Origin: Candidula unifasciata
Lineage: Eukaryota > Mollusca > Gastropoda > Stylommatophora > Geomitridae
Direction of reading: 5' to 3'
Assembly (NCBI GenBank): GCA_905116865.2
Contig: CAJHNH020001597.1
Span: forward strand, 87,001-151,000
DNA length: 64,000 bases
The notes under the pieces: model-generated
Told to the model about the DNA's origin: nothing
What the model saw: the letters and a program-made list of their open reading frames with translations, nothing else
Databases searched by the model: none
Made by a program: the position numbers and the translations under genes
Shown here: in pieces, positions 21,701 to 32,984 of the stretch
How positions within the stretch are numbered: the stretch's first letter is position 1
How the letters are laid out: each line of letters opens with the position of its first letter

Positions 21701-22817
21701 AATGGTGAGGTATTCTAGCATCTAAAAATGTTGCTTAGGTTTGCCTCTTCTACCCCTGGACGTAGACACACAGACTGTACTGATCCTTCTTTTATATAAT
21801 CTTTTTCTTTGTCTTCTTCTTCTTCTTCTTCTTTCGTTCACTTGAAATATATTATCTATATCTGCAATATTGTCTCTAGTATGAACTTCGCTTCTTTTGT
21901 AATTCACTCACCGACCCGTAAAGTTTGACTACCTATGTTTCTCTTGGCCACACGTTTTGCCTTGATATGTTGTTTTGGGACAGTCTTGGAAGGACATAAT
22001 CTGTTGTCTCAGGTGCCAATCCTCGTGTGCGCATTCTATTATAAATAGGCACATTAGTGTATTATTGTCTTGCCTTATTTCAACCGTAGATGTAGAAGTA
22101 CGTCACAGCTTTATAATTTTTTCACCCTTATGAGAGAACATCCTGAAAAATGTACACTCGGTGACTGGGTAAGTCACTTTGTGTATACAGTTCAACAGCA
22201 CACAATTCGATACACCCCATTCAGCTGTTAAACAAAAATCAACAAAAATCAAGTCATGTCAGAGCATCGTATGATTAAAAAAGTTCCCTACAATTCAATT
22301 TGGGCAGGATAATTGTACTAGAGACCTAATCGTGTGTTCTTTTACATAAAGTGTTTTTGTATTCCATTTCTCAAACGTTCTGTAGCTATTACTTATCCAC
22401 TCTCATATGTGGATATGTTACATACTTGTATTTTATTAACATAATGATCCACACTATTATACGCAAACACGCGTGACACACAAACATGGACACACTTATA
22501 CACACATACACGTTGTCATAATTTCATTACAAATCAAACAAAATCAGTCATATAAAGGGATCAAATCCAGGACCTCCAAGAAGATAGCTGGGTGTCTTAC
22601 ATCTCTTCCTCAAAGACTCCTATATACCAACATAATAAACAATATTACAAACCATAACACAAATATCACATGGTATAAGTCACAAAATAGTTTTCACAAA
22701 AATAACAAGAAACCACATAAAATAATTCACTCAACTAATTAACTCATTGACAGAGATTTGCCTTTTAGCAATTAAGTGTGTAATTAAACCATGGGAGGTG
22801 AGCAGGTCACGTCACTG
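21701..22817. other. Unassigned stretch
   Basis: AT-rich. One plus-strand frame near 22105-22230 (FTLMREHPEKCTLGDWVSHF) looks protein-like and has gtaagt inside it, but has no support from context. Confidence 0.4.
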
Positions 22818-23058
22818 TCAGGTTAGTTGCGTATCCTTTACAGGACGTTGCAGAACCAACCCCAGCAGCCCCTGGCTGTTGTGTGGTTTCTCTTGGCAAA
22901 TTTACGTCCAGTAGTTTGCCCTTGCTTTCTGGAAGGTCAGCCCCCTGATACCACTGTCGAAACTAACGCAAAAGGATGGCCCGCAGCTGTGATCGAACCC
23001 GGCACCCCGGCATTACGAAGCGTTCGCATCGAATTAGCCATTGAGCCGACCGTCACTA
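22818..23058 (-). mobile_element. SINE-2
   Basis: Inverted copy: gcgtatcctttacaggacgt, cagcccctggctgttgtgtg, acgtccagtagtttgccctt, then cagctgtgatcgaacccggc (inverted B box) and gcgttcgcatcgaattagcc. Confidence 0.8.
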
Positions 23059-23819
23059 TCAAGTTAATCAAATTAAAATTTATTACTGCAGCTAAAGGTG
23101 TTTGGAAAACTTTAGGAAAGAAGTCACTTACAGGTCTGTAGCAATCAGGCTCGACCGTAAACTACGGCACCTGGGAGCTCAATCACATCAATAACCTGCC
23201 ATACATAGTTAAGATGTTACTTAATCCAGTTGCAGTTATAAGATGTCACCTAATCCAGCTGCAATTATAAGATGTCACTTAATCCAGTTGGAATTATAAG
23301 ATGTCACTTAAACCAGCTGCAATTATTCGAGAGGAGAAGGTTAAAGCAGTGTTGTGCAGCCCACACCGAAATATTATTTAAATAGTGGGGTATTTGGGGC
23401 GTGGGGGCCCTCAACCTGGTTGCAGCACCTCCGTTACGAAATGTGGCAACGGTTTCCGGAAACGAAGGGAGGTAAGGTAGTCTAATGTTCTCCCATAAAT
23501 ATTCTAAGAATGCATTATATCCCCTTATCTTCCTGGGTTAAATTAGATGTAGACAACGACCACATAACAATTCACAGTTACGAGTTCAGGAGCTTAGGAA
23601 TCACTCTTGGATGTAGGAAACTGAAATATGTAGACAGTTTTTGGCCGCAGCAATAGCAAAATTACAACAACAACAACAAAACTAAGCACAACAGAGTACA
23701 GTGTTTGCAAGTGTCATTAATATGTATGGATTATGGACACTGAAAGCAGTTCTTGTTGTTGACACAGAGTTAGTTCACCGAGCTAGGGACTTTCCTTATT
23801 CATAGTGCTCTTTACGTCC
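23059..23819. other. Unassigned stretch
   Basis: Contains a short fourfold repeat (agatgtcacttaatccagtt) at 23210-23330. A minus-strand donor-like gtaagt at about 23124 has no convincing exon. Confidence 0.45.
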
Positions 23820-23985
23820 TTTTCAGGACGTAATTTTTTGTTATTTGAAGCCCCACTCTAGCTTTTGCCAGGGGCCGCAATATAGGCAGGTCATCATTAT
23901 GGCCAAATGTCTGAACGCGGTTTCTGGGACCTCTCCACGGTGATCTTCATATCGCTTGTGTGATGTCCTGGTGGGGTAGAAAGTC
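23820..23985 (+). repeat. Interspersed repeat R4
   Basis: agccccactctagcttttgc, caggggccgcaatatagg, acgcggtttctgggacctct and tgtgatgtcctggtggggta. The same order occurs at 50085-50365 and, inverted, at 57045-57285 and (diverged) 49140-49330. No tRNA head is visible; the class is unknown. Confidence 0.75.
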
Positions 23986-24104
23986 AGTCAGTCAGTCAGG
24001 GACTTTCCCCAGTATCGTCTGATGGAGGGTCGGGGCAATAATACGCAGTGTGACAATTTAGTAAATATTTTCCATGAATTCAGTTATTCAGTCATAAATT
24101 CAAG

Positions 24105-24290
24105 TTGAGTCAAGAATTGACATCACAGCACTCGGGGCATTCCCATGCGTGCTCCATCCTCATCTTCAGCAGCCAGCGCAGAGTTCCAGCACTGATGGTA
24201 CCGGTCACAATCTGGTTATACGTCCGTCTTGCCTTTCCTCTGAGTGTAGTTAGCCGGCAAGACCCTCTGGTTACACCCAGTCAGTAAAGA
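24105..24290 (-). pseudogene. LINE C-terminal module
   Basis: Minus-strand reading KARRTYNQIVTGTISAGTLR, then LLKMRMEHAWECPECCDVNS and a stop. This is the cleanest copy of the module and defines its end, a CPECCD motif. Only about 60 codons survive. Confidence 0.7.
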
Positions 24291-24744
24291 AATTAATCAA
24301 TTTATGAACCAATCAATCAATCAACACACATTTCAACCAGTGAATTAATGAACTTATCAGTTAAAAAGTATACTAATTAATAAATCAATAATGTTATATA
24401 ATAAAATGCTGGACCAATCAAGTAGTTACACAGTATCCTATTCAGTCAATGAATCATTCAATGTCACACTCAGACAGGCTAACATTCACGTCATTAATCA
24501 AACACACACAATCACACACAAACATTTGAGAGAATTCCCACACAAAACATGCACAAAATTAAGCCATTGAATGTACATTATGACTAGTGTATCAAACATA
24601 ATAACTCTATGACACAAAACCCACATGTCTTGGGGCTCAGACGCTAGCATATAACTTGAAAAGTGACATATTCAAATCCAAATTTGGACAATTGTAATTT
24701 CAAAGATGACTGGTTCGTGGTTTGCCAACCTCCTGTCATTGAAA

Positions 24745-25035
24745 ACATTATTGGCAGAACCAATCAGCAATAACAAAGAGAAGATGGAAATGGCTTGGCC
24801 GTGTTATTAGAATGAATCCTGATATACCTGCCAAGACAGCTCTCACATGGACACCAGAGGGAAAGAGAAAAAAGGGGCGCCCAAAAACAACATGGAGACG
24901 AACGATGGAAAGTGATCTGAGTGCGGCATCTTTGACATGGACAACTGCACAGAAAATTGCACAGGACAGGAAAAGCATGGAAAGTCTTCTCTGAAGCCTC
25001 ATGTGATAGCCACTGGACATTAAGATAAATGTTGG
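24745..25035 (+). pseudogene. LINE ORF2 C-terminal fragment (RTE-like)
   Basis: Reads ITKRRWKWLGRVIRMN, then LTWTPEGKRKKGRPKTTWRR, then TWTTAQKIAQDRK. This is the hallmark C-terminal tail of RTE-type ORF2 proteins (RRWKWLGH, GKRKRGRPK.TWRR, A.DR..W). A one-base shift near 24970 moves the end to a frame reading KVFSEASCDSHW. Only the last 90 codons or so remain, consistent with 5' truncation on insertion. It lies just upstream of the RT-RNase H remnant but is a different family. Confidence 0.8.
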
Positions 25036-25224
25036 TTAATCAGCCTTGAACAAGTCCAACATGATATACTTTGCCCACGAACATTTAAAAAAGAGTAGGA
25101 GGGATGAAAAAACCTGGGGGATTGGAAGGGGGGGGGGGGGGAGGATTTGTTCATAAGTATTGGATAAGGCTCTGTTTGACATTAGAAAAGTTAGGAGCCC
25201 ATCTCAGTTTATCTAAGAGAACCC

Positions 25225-26955
25225 CCTGAGCTGACAGCTCAGTTATAAGGACTATCTGATTCCAAATGGAATCAAAATGGCAATGTATGCCGACGACCTG
25301 GTACTGTGGTGCACCAATGAACATGCAACGATAGCCACAAAAACACTACAGCGGGCTACAAATGCACTTGAGGCATGGGCCAATAGATGGTGTGTCAGTA
25401 TCAACACAGACAAATGTAGCACCACACTATTCACCCTCTCCCAAAGCAAAAAGCCGGCACCATCAAAATAAACGAAATACCTCTGAGAGATGATAAAGAG
25501 CCCACATACCTAGGAGTCACATTTGATGACAGGTTGACATGGAGAAAACATATCAACAAGGCAGCAACCAAAGCCAGGAGGAAGACAGCAATACTAAGAA
25601 AACTAAGTGGAACCACATGGGGAGCAGATGGGAAAATACTCAATAAAGTATACAAGCAGAGCATACTTCCACACTTGGAATATGGGTCAACTGCATGGTG
25701 TTCAGCATCTAGTACCACATTAAAGGAGTTAGACAAAGTGCAAAATCAAGCGCTCAGAGTCATCACAGGAGGGATGAAATCAACCCCCATATTAGAAATG
25801 GAGAAAGCTGGGAAAACACAGGCACTGAGAGAACGCAGAGATACAAAGTTGCAAACACAAGCTGAAAAGTACCTCAAATTTGCCAGATCACCCGATGGAA
25901 AATAGATTTAAGAACCTAGCCTTGGGACGGTTAAAAAGAAGCAGCTTTATACACCAAGCAAAAAGAATATGTAGACAAACTCCTGACCTTCCAGAAATTG
26001 GCTGCCCACTTAAAAGTATTCCGGAACAAACCCCATGGAGAGAAAAATGTAAACTAACGGTACAAATCCAGACAAATGTGAAAGGGATATTTGACAAGAA
26101 AGAGCAAGATAGTGTACAACGCAAAATGGCCACCCTCAGTTATATTGATGAAGAATACCCACAAGAACAATGGGTCAGTCTATACAGATGGGTCCGCAGA
26201 AAGTGCAGTTAGAAATGGTGGTGCTGGAGTGTACATCGAATTCCCAGATGGTACTAGGGATAAGTCCAGCGTACCAACCGGGAAGTACTGCCATAACTAC
26301 GATGCAGAAACCCAGGCTATTAAGATAGCTACAGAGAAACTGCTAAATACCAACCTTGGCTCACAGTATGTGGTAATGCTTACAGATGCTAAATCAGTAC
26401 TTGAAGCACTCCAGTCTAGGAAACTACCAGAATTGCAAACACTGCTGACACAACTCAGCGTTCAGCGAAGAGTCGTAATGCAGTGGATAACGTCTCATTG
26501 TAGAGTGCCTGGAAATGAGAAAGCTGATCAACTGGCAGGGGAAGGTGCGACAAAAGAGCAGCCAGATGTACCAGTCACATACCACCAAAAGAAAAGAATC
26601 ATTAAATCGATCAGGAAACCACCAGCCCCAGCACAAGACTATTTTATTATGGACAGACCAGAACAAGTCATTATCTTCCGCCTCAGAACAGGGCACAACC
26701 GATTACGTAACCACATGTACACAAAATTCAAGATAGGTGTATCAGCCATGTGCACCTGTGGAAATGTGCCCCAGACCGCAGAGCATGTACTCCAGGACTG
26801 CACTGATTTTGACACATTAAGGCAAACCTTTTGGCCAGAAAGAACAACAGTGGAACGTAAACTCTATGGACCACTGAATGAACTAACAACGACAGTGAAA
26901 TTTATACAAGAGACAAAAATGCTAATATAGATAACTTATTTCAGGCGAACGAAAG
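25225..26955 (+). pseudogene. 5'-truncated LINE ORF2: RT end plus RNase H, frame-broken
   Basis: Remnant of a non-LTR retrotransposon ORF2. It starts inside the reverse transcriptase palm: MAMYADDLVLWC carries the catalytic YADD at about 25286-25297. It continues with the RT thumb region (LGVTFDDRLTWRKHI, SILPHLEYGS) and then an RNase H domain with all four expected acidic positions: YTDGS, NYDAETQA, LTDAKSV and GNEKADQLA. Downstream is FRLRTGHNRLRNH and a CTCG..P..AEHVLQDC Cys-His-type motif, as in jockey-like or I-clade elements. The reading frame changes near 25450, 25890 and 26130, and the 5' two-thirds of ORF2 is missing, so it is dead. A related internally deleted copy lies at 39885-40110. 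Confidence 0.85.
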
Positions 26956-27164
26956 AAGAAGAAGGACTATCTATGAACTGGGTTACATCCATGATATCAT
27001 AAGCACTGCATGAGTTAGAATGCAACGGAGAAACAGACAGCATAAATGGCACTACAGCACAAGAGGAATGATAGATAGACAATACCGAGGCATGTTTATG
27101 CAAATGAACAATATGAGAAAGTCGTCAAATAGTTTACCCTAATGCTTACAGAAACATTTTTTTT

Positions 27165-27420
27165 TCAGAACTTTAGGACGCTGTGTCCTAGGACTTCAAG
27201 ACACTCTATACTTTTGACTTTAACTCACTTTATTCTGTGTCTTTGAGACATTCTATCCTAGAAGTTTTAAGACACTTTGTTCTAAAATTTTAAGACAATC
27301 TATTCTACTATTTTATCAGTACTAGGACTGTCAAAAGTAGAGTGACCATCTTTAAACTATCATTAAAACACTATCCTATGTGTCTGCACAGTGATGTCCC
27401 ATGCTCAACACTCTTGACAT
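27165..27420. repeat. Degenerate array related to the 47-bp array
   Basis: Diverged units built on ttttaagacactctat and cctaggacttt-like words, the same words as in 28800-29330. Confidence 0.6.
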
Positions 27421-27577
27421 CCTTTACAACAATACTGACAGGTGTTTAAGACAATTGTTTGGTTATTGAAGTTTATATCAATCTGTTGAGATTTTCTTTT
27501 GAAAACCCCTTATACATAAGTGCAGTTATTTGGACGAGAAACTATGCACATGAGAAGTAACTCAAACTGCCAAGTTG

Positions 27578-27789
27578 TTATTCATCTGTGGAACTAACAG
27601 GAACGCAGGCATACAGAGGACTGTTTTGTCTAGTCGGACGATCACGCGGTGACTTATAATGAACTTTTGGACTTCCGGAGCTGAGCGCAGTAATTTCTCC
27701 ATCCTCGCTGGACTCTTGACCAATGGCGTCTTGGGGCTGGACGTAGGGCACCTTGACGCTGCTTCCCACAGATGGAGGTCTCCTGTATG
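27578..27789 (-). CDS. Gene 2, last exon: cytoplasmic tail with YxxP motifs
   Basis: Terminal coding exon of gene 2. The acceptor tttatttttcacag precedes 27789, and the frame is open for 69 codons to a TAA at 27578. It enters in phase 1: CA joins the last A of the exon at 29673 to make Thr. The peptide contains VPYVQP and VHYKSP (YxxP, the type bound by Crk-family SH2 domains), an acidic-Ser stretch (GQESSEDGEI) and a final SPLYACVPV. No catalytic domain is seen. The tail is hydrophilic and probably disordered, and suits adaptor docking. Splicing evidence is strong; the adaptor role is inference from motif type. Confidence 0.8.
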
Positions 27790-28059
27790 CTGTGAAAAAT
27801 AAAGGCGTGAAAAATAAGGCATTAGTCAGTAGACCCCATAATAATGTTTGCTTTATTCTAAGATTATAGTTAATTAGTTAGTCAACATATTATCCTCATT
27901 TCACGTCGAACCACTCAGTCCATAAGGGCTCGGATCCCCACCTCAGTAATCCCCCAGCGTGTAGCGGCTAACGACACCAGTTGTGCTTTGGTTTATTGTT
28001 CTTCTTTGGCTACCCGCGTAGTGTTATTGTTTGGCGACACCCTGTTTAACATGTTGTTT

Positions 28060-28365
28060 TTGCAGTCTGACCATGGTTGCAGATTCACAGTTCTCAGTTG
28101 GTTCACGCAAACATCTTAACTCTCTTAGAGAATTTAGTATATCAGCCTAGTCCATGGCTTGTCCGGCTTTCACAGCAGCCTTACCTGCAAGCCTATCAGC
28201 TTGCTCATTTCCTTATACCCCCGAAATTGAAGCTAATCCTTGTCGGTCATGAATTCTGTAGAGCCACCAACCACTTGCCTTCGGACCCAGCCCTTCTCTA
28301 TCTTTCTTAGCATACTCATCGAGTCAATGTATTCTAAGATTATCCTAAGATTGTCGTTTTATTGT
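28060..28365 (-). pseudogene. LINE RNase H fragment
   Basis: Minus-strand reading GNEQADRLAGKAAVKAGQAM, then ADILNSLRE. This is the terminal RNase H motif (GNExADRLA) and the following helix of a LINE ORF2; upstream parts are frame-broken. It lies in the gene 2 intron between exons 27578-27789 and 29673-29888. Confidence 0.65.
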
Positions 28366-28389
28366 GAAAAACTTAACCATAGTGCAACC

Positions 28390-28700
28390 CATGGAAATAA
28401 GTCTGAGAAGGGCTACAAGAGTGACAAGGAGAAATACAGTCAGGAATCAGATCATAAGAAAACAAGTCGGCATAGAACCAATTCTAAATTACATGCGACG
28501 ACAGTAAATCAAATGGTTTATCCACTTCGAAAGAAAGGTTTTTGACACCATACCATACAAAGTATACACCCAAAAGGATATAGATCACAAGGTAGACAAG
28601 AACAAGATGGAAAGAAAACATCAGAGAACTCTACACAACAGGACGATGTGTATAGGGTCGAGGCGGCCTTAGAGCACGAAGCAGAACCAGCAGAACCACC
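28390..28700 (+). pseudogene. Decayed LINE tail related to 55330-55665
   Basis: Shares long runs with the LINE end at 55330-55665, e.g. gaatcagat/gaatcagtt, tctaaattacat and acacgatgtgtat-like sequence near the end. Frame-broken; ends at a CT repeat near 28700. Confidence 0.6.
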
Positions 28701-28799
28701 TCTCTCTCTCTCTCTCTCGACAGCCAAAGTAAATTTAAAAAAAAAAAAGTGTAAGAAGATCCCTAGTACATTAAAAAACTCATTGCAAGGAATTGAAGA

Positions 28800-29330
28800 C
28801 ACTATCCTTTGACTTTAAGACACTCTAACCTATAACTCTAAGACACTCTATCCTGGTAGTTTCAAAAACACTAGCCTGGGCCTTTAGGACACGTGTTTTT
28901 GTACTTTAAGACACTCTAGCCTAAGATTTTAGGACTGTTTTTGTACTTTAAGACACTATAGCCTAAGATTTTAGGACTGTTTTTGTACTTTAAGACACTC
29001 TAGCCTAAGATTTTAGGACTGTTTTTGTACTTTAAGACACTATAGCCTAAGATTTTAGGACACGCTGTTTTTGTACTTTAAGACACTATAGCCTAAGATT
29101 TTAGGACAAGCTGTTTTTTTACTTTAAGACACTCTAACCTAAGATTTTAGGACACGCTGTTTTTGTACTTTAAGACACTATAGCCTAAGATTTTAGGACA
29201 CGCTGTTTTTGTACTTTAAGACACTATAGCCTAAGAGTTTAGGACACGCTGTTTTTTTACTTTAAGACACTCTAGCCTAGGATTTTAGGACACGCTGTCT
29301 ATGGACTTAAAAACACTCTAGCCCAAAAAC
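28800..29330. repeat. 41-47-bp minisatellite, about 11 copies
   Basis: Unit tttaagacactatagcctaa plus gattttaggacacgctgtttttgtac, 47 bp, or a shorter form lacking the acacgct part. In a gene 2 intron. Confidence 0.9.
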
Positions 29331-29349
29331 ACTAGTAATATAACAACTG

Positions 29350-29632
29350 GTAATGCTGCTGCTGCTACAATTACTTCAACTCATGCTTCCGTTGCTGCTA
29401 CAACAGCAACAAATACTACTGCTGCTGCTACTGCCAACATCACCACCCCTACTACTGTTCCTGTTGATGCTGCTGTTACTACTATTACTGCGACTACTGC
29501 TGCTATTGCTATTGCTATTGCTGCTGCTGCTATTACTACTACTGCTAGTGCTACTGTTTACTACCGCTACTACTACTACTACCACCACTGCTACTACTCA
29601 TACTAATACTACAGCTACTACTGCTACCACTA
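29350..29632. repeat. Degenerate CTG/CTA trinucleotide tract
   Basis: ctgctgctac, tactactact and attgctattg mixtures, ending about 40 bp from the donor of gene 2 exon 29673-29888. Confidence 0.85.
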
Positions 29633-29672
29633 TACACAGAAGATAGAATAGAAACGACGAGAACATATTTAC

Positions 29673-29888
29673 TTTTGCCTCTCCTGGGCACGTTGGACTG
29701 TGGTATCGGAGGTAGCGGCATGTGTAAATGATGTGCGGCGATGCTATAGTGACTCCTGGAATTCAGTGTCCTGGCCGATCCCTTGCTCTTCATGCTGGAC
29801 CCGTTCTCCACCCAGTCCAGATGATGGTCTGGGGCCAGGCAGTAGGCAGGCGGTCGGTACAAGTCCTCGTCTCGGCTCTGGCATCGAC
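29673..29888 (-). CDS. Gene 2 exon: cytoplasmic, YxxP and proline-rich
   Basis: A 216-bp exon with acceptor catccaacttctag and donor gtaaat, phase 1 on both sides, 71 complete codons. It opens with RCQSRDEDLYRPPAYCLAP, giving a YRPP motif of the YxxP class, and later has SHYSIA and a proline-rich MPLPPIPQSNVP that could bind SH3 or WW domains. Base composition is clearly GC-richer than the flanks, as expected for real coding sequence. It joins in frame to the membrane exon (AGT Ser at the junction) and to the last exon (ACA Thr). The 42-bp tandem array starts within about 20 bp of the acceptor. Confidence 0.8.
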
Positions 29889-29904
29889 CTAGAAGTTGGA
29901 TGAA

Positions 29905-30828
29905 GTAATGTTTGAGCTACTACTACAGATAAATCAGTAAAGTAATGTAATGTTTGAGCTACTACTACAGATAAATCAGTAAAGTAATATAATGTTTCAG
30001 CTACTACTACAGATAAATCAGTAAAGTAATATAATGTTTTAGCTACTACTACAGATAAATCAGTAAAGTAATATAATGTTTCAGCTACTACTACAGATAA
30101 ATCAGTAAAGTAATATAATGTTTCAGCTACTACTACAGATAAATCAGTAAAGTAATATAATGTTTCAGCTACTACTACAGATAAATCAGTAAAGTAATAT
30201 AATGTTTCAGCTACTACTACAGATAAATCTGTAAAGTAATATAATGTTTCAGCTACTACTACAGATAAATCAGTAAAGTAATATAATGTTTTAGCTACTA
30301 CTACAGATAAATCAGTAAAGTAATATAATGTTTTAGCTACTACTACAGATAAATCAGTAAAGTAATGTAATGTTTTAGCTACTACTACAGATAAATCAGT
30401 AAAGTAATGTAATGTTTTAGCTACTACAGATAAATCAGTAAAGTAATGTAATGTTTCAGCTACTATTACCGATAAATCAGTAAAGTAATGTAATGTTTGA
30501 GCTACTAGTACCGATAAATCAGTAATGTAATGTAATGTTTCAGCTACCACTACAGATAAATCAGTAAATTAATGTAATGTTTGAGCTACAACTTCAGATA
30601 ATTTAGTAAAGTAATGTAATGTTTCAGCTACTACTACAGTTAAATCAGTAAAGTAATGTAATGTTTCAGCTGCTACTAAAGATAAATCAGTAAAGTAATG
30701 AAATGTTTCAGCTACTACAACATATAAATCAGTAAAGTAATGTAATGTTTCAGCTACTACTACAGATAAATCAGTAAAGTAATGTAATGTTTCAGCTACT
30801 ACTACAGATAAATCAGTAAAGTAATGTT
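29905..30828. repeat. 42-bp minisatellite, about 22 copies
   Basis: Unit cagtaaagtaatataatgtt plus tcagctactactacagataaat. 42 bp is 14 codons, and the minus strand is open for most of the array (VVVAETLYYFTDLS). It starts within about 20 bp of the acceptor of exon 29673-29888, but its open frame runs into that exon in the wrong frame. Confidence 0.94.
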
Positions 30829-30844
30829 AGAGAAACACAAAACA

Positions 30845-31225
30845 AATCGGCCTCGGTTTGAATAATGGGAAGACACAAGTGATGGTAATACAATGGAAAA
30901 TAAAAGTGCCTAAATGTATGATAAAAGTCAAAGGTGTTTTTATTTTACACGTAGAGACATCAAGGCACATGGACAATTTCCAACGGAAGATGTTTCACAT
31001 AGATAAAGATCAGAACAGGACAGGCAAAAACTGCATTTTATAAAATGAACTTTTTGTGCAATAAATCCATGTAATTGGATGCTAAGAAAAGATTTCTCGC
31101 AAGCTATATAGAGCAAGTTTTAACATACGGTCGTGAATGAATCCTGGACAATTAATAAACAAGCCGAACAATATCTTGGGGCCGCGCAGATGTGGTTTTA
31201 CAGCTGGATGATGATACATGTTTGA
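30845..31225 (+). pseudogene. LINE fragment after RT, with 3' tail
   Basis: Plus-strand reading IGLGLNNGKTQVMVIQWK (the Y.L.LN..KT.VM motif after RT motif C). It continues with decayed frames and then INKQAEQYLGAAQMWF-like sequence, split by frameshifts. The 3' flank (acatgtttgatctgctacta) resembles the unit of the 42-bp array that abuts the element on its 5' side. Confidence 0.6.
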
Positions 31226-31734
31226 TCTGCTACTACTGCAGATTAGTGGGGTAGAGGGTGCTCAATGGGCTGAAGCCTTATTTAAGATGGCAATAATAAT
31301 AAAAATAGGATTATTGTGTGGTGAATAGCAAATAAATATAACAAAGTATTTGAAATAATATGAAGAGTTAGTTTGGTTAGTTTAGTTTAGTTTAGGTTAT
31401 TTATGTTAGGTTAGGTTAGTTTAGGTAAGGTTAGTTTAGTCAGCTGATAGAACGTAAGCAGACAACGTCTACACAGAGAGACCTTTTAAACTCCCTGTAA
31501 ATTTCCAGTGGTTGTGATTGGGGGGGGGGGGGGGCACTAACTGTCCGCCAATAACAAAAATCGTGCAAGCGTCCCGCCACGAAGGAAACATGGGGCAATG
31601 GGGGGGGGGGGCTGCCAACCACTTCCTCACCGGGGAAAGGGGCTCAAAAACACCTGTACCCCCCCCCCCTCTTCCCGCCCACCCCTAGACTCTGGGGCTT
31701 ATAAACACATGCATAAGTAAATATTGATCAGATG
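31226..31734. other. Unassigned, with ttaggttagtt-type repeat and G/C runs
   Basis: Degenerate ttagtttaggttag at 31365-31440 and homopolymer runs at 31519-31534, 31600-31610 and 31660-31670. No gene. Confidence 0.5.
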
Positions 31735-31990
31735 GTAGGCAAATATAATAAAGGTCCCTTTTCCAAGCCTTTAGACGTATCGGGAATAAAGGGCTGGACC
31801 TATACATTTTATAGACCAATCGGGACTTGCTGGGTGATGTGGTCAGCATCACAACGCTCGCCTTTACTTCCCAGGACAGCACCTGGTACCCACTCTAGGC
31901 TAGGTTCACCTGGGAGTCAAGGTTATTTCCTAAACTCAGACTCCTTCAGGACGCCAACCCACCACCTTCCGTTCTGCAAGCAAGCGAAGG
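31735..31990 (-). mobile_element. SINE-1, near full length
   Basis: Inverted copy: aaggtcccttttccaagcct tail, atagaccaatcgggacttgc, cagcacctggtacccactct and the tRNA-like head remnant to about 31990. Confidence 0.78.
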
Positions 31991-32349
31991 CAAAATAGGG
32001 TCTATGTTTGACTAGATTTCTTTTTTAAATCAATCGTTTGTGCACCGTAATCAAATTTGCGTATTACGTCAAGTTTCAAGGCCCATGTAACCGTTAGTTT
32101 GGAATATCACTGCTACACACCGGGTGTTTTTAGTAATTAATCTTAGCTATAATGGTATTGACTATTGAAGAAAGCTTGTGTTCTTTAACGGTGGCAGGTG
32201 TTCGAATGTGGGATGTTGAACAATTCATTTAATTTCCTGATATTCAAGTGCCTCATCGTAAAATAGTTAGCAATGAAACCTCTTGAATCGACTGTGAATA
32301 AAAGCTGTAATGTGAAAACAGTACCCAAAATAAGACAGACTAAAGCAGT

Positions 32350-32548
32350 ATATGTCGGCTCTGTTGCTAAGTTGATGCGAACTCTTCGTAATGCCGGGGT
32401 GCCGGGTTCGATCCCAGCTGCGGGCCATGCGCCTTGTGTTGGTTTCGACAGTGGTATCAAGAAAGCCAACCGTCTAGAAGCAATGTCAAACTACTGGACG
32501 TTAATTTGCCTAGAAAAACCACGCAACAGCCATAAATTTGCCTAGAAA
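32350..32548 (+). mobile_element. SINE-2
   Basis: Plus copy: tcggctctgttgctaagttg head, gccgggttcgatcccagctg B-box region, ggtttcgacagtggtatcaa body, actactggacgttaatttgc 3' part. It lies about 115 bp below the gene 2 membrane exon, on the opposite strand. Confidence 0.8.
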
Positions 32549-32663
32549 AACCAAAAGGAACTGCAATATTTTCTACAACAAAAAGTACAATAATTTAAAA
32601 TGCATGTTGTCTATACTTGTATTTATCATTTAAATGTATTCATCACACACACAAATTACTTAC

Positions 32664-32765
32664 TGCGGTACCGGTGTAGAAGCAAAAAGACAGCCAGAAA
32701 AAGTAGTACAGATATCAGTACCAACATGACAATCAGCACTGTCATAGGTAGGCTTCCGGTGTCGA
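32664..32765 (-). CDS. Gene 2 exon: transmembrane helix
   Basis: A 102-bp exon with acceptor tttattttccccag and donor gtaagt, phase 1 on both sides. It encodes DTGSLP, then about 23 hydrophobic residues (TVLIVMLVLISVLLFLAVFL), then LLHRYR, a basic stop-transfer. It is a single-pass helix on its own exon with the same phase arrangement as the gene 1 helix exon at 5070-5144, though the residues differ. It connects in frame to the cytoplasmic exon at 29673-29888 and, by phase, to the CUB-like exon at 36296-36527. Confidence 0.82.
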
Positions 32766-32984
32766 CTGGGGAAAATAAACCAGACATTACAAACAGAAAT
32801 CATAGGCAATTGTAGTCGTTTTAGTTGTTGTGGTTATTGTCAGTATGATTATCAGCATCATCACCTTCTTTAAATATGTCTGCAACTGGTATTGGCTATC
32901 ACGACTCTGCCAAGTAATTCTGCCTGTCTTTTTTAATCTTGACCTGTGTGTACCTCGCTGTGTCGATTAGTAATTATTGAGAAT

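Noticed and set aside
29744..30550. 268-codon minus-strand frame of 14-residue repeats running into gene 2 exon
   Set aside because: Array read-through; it enters the exon in a frame different from the spliced frame.
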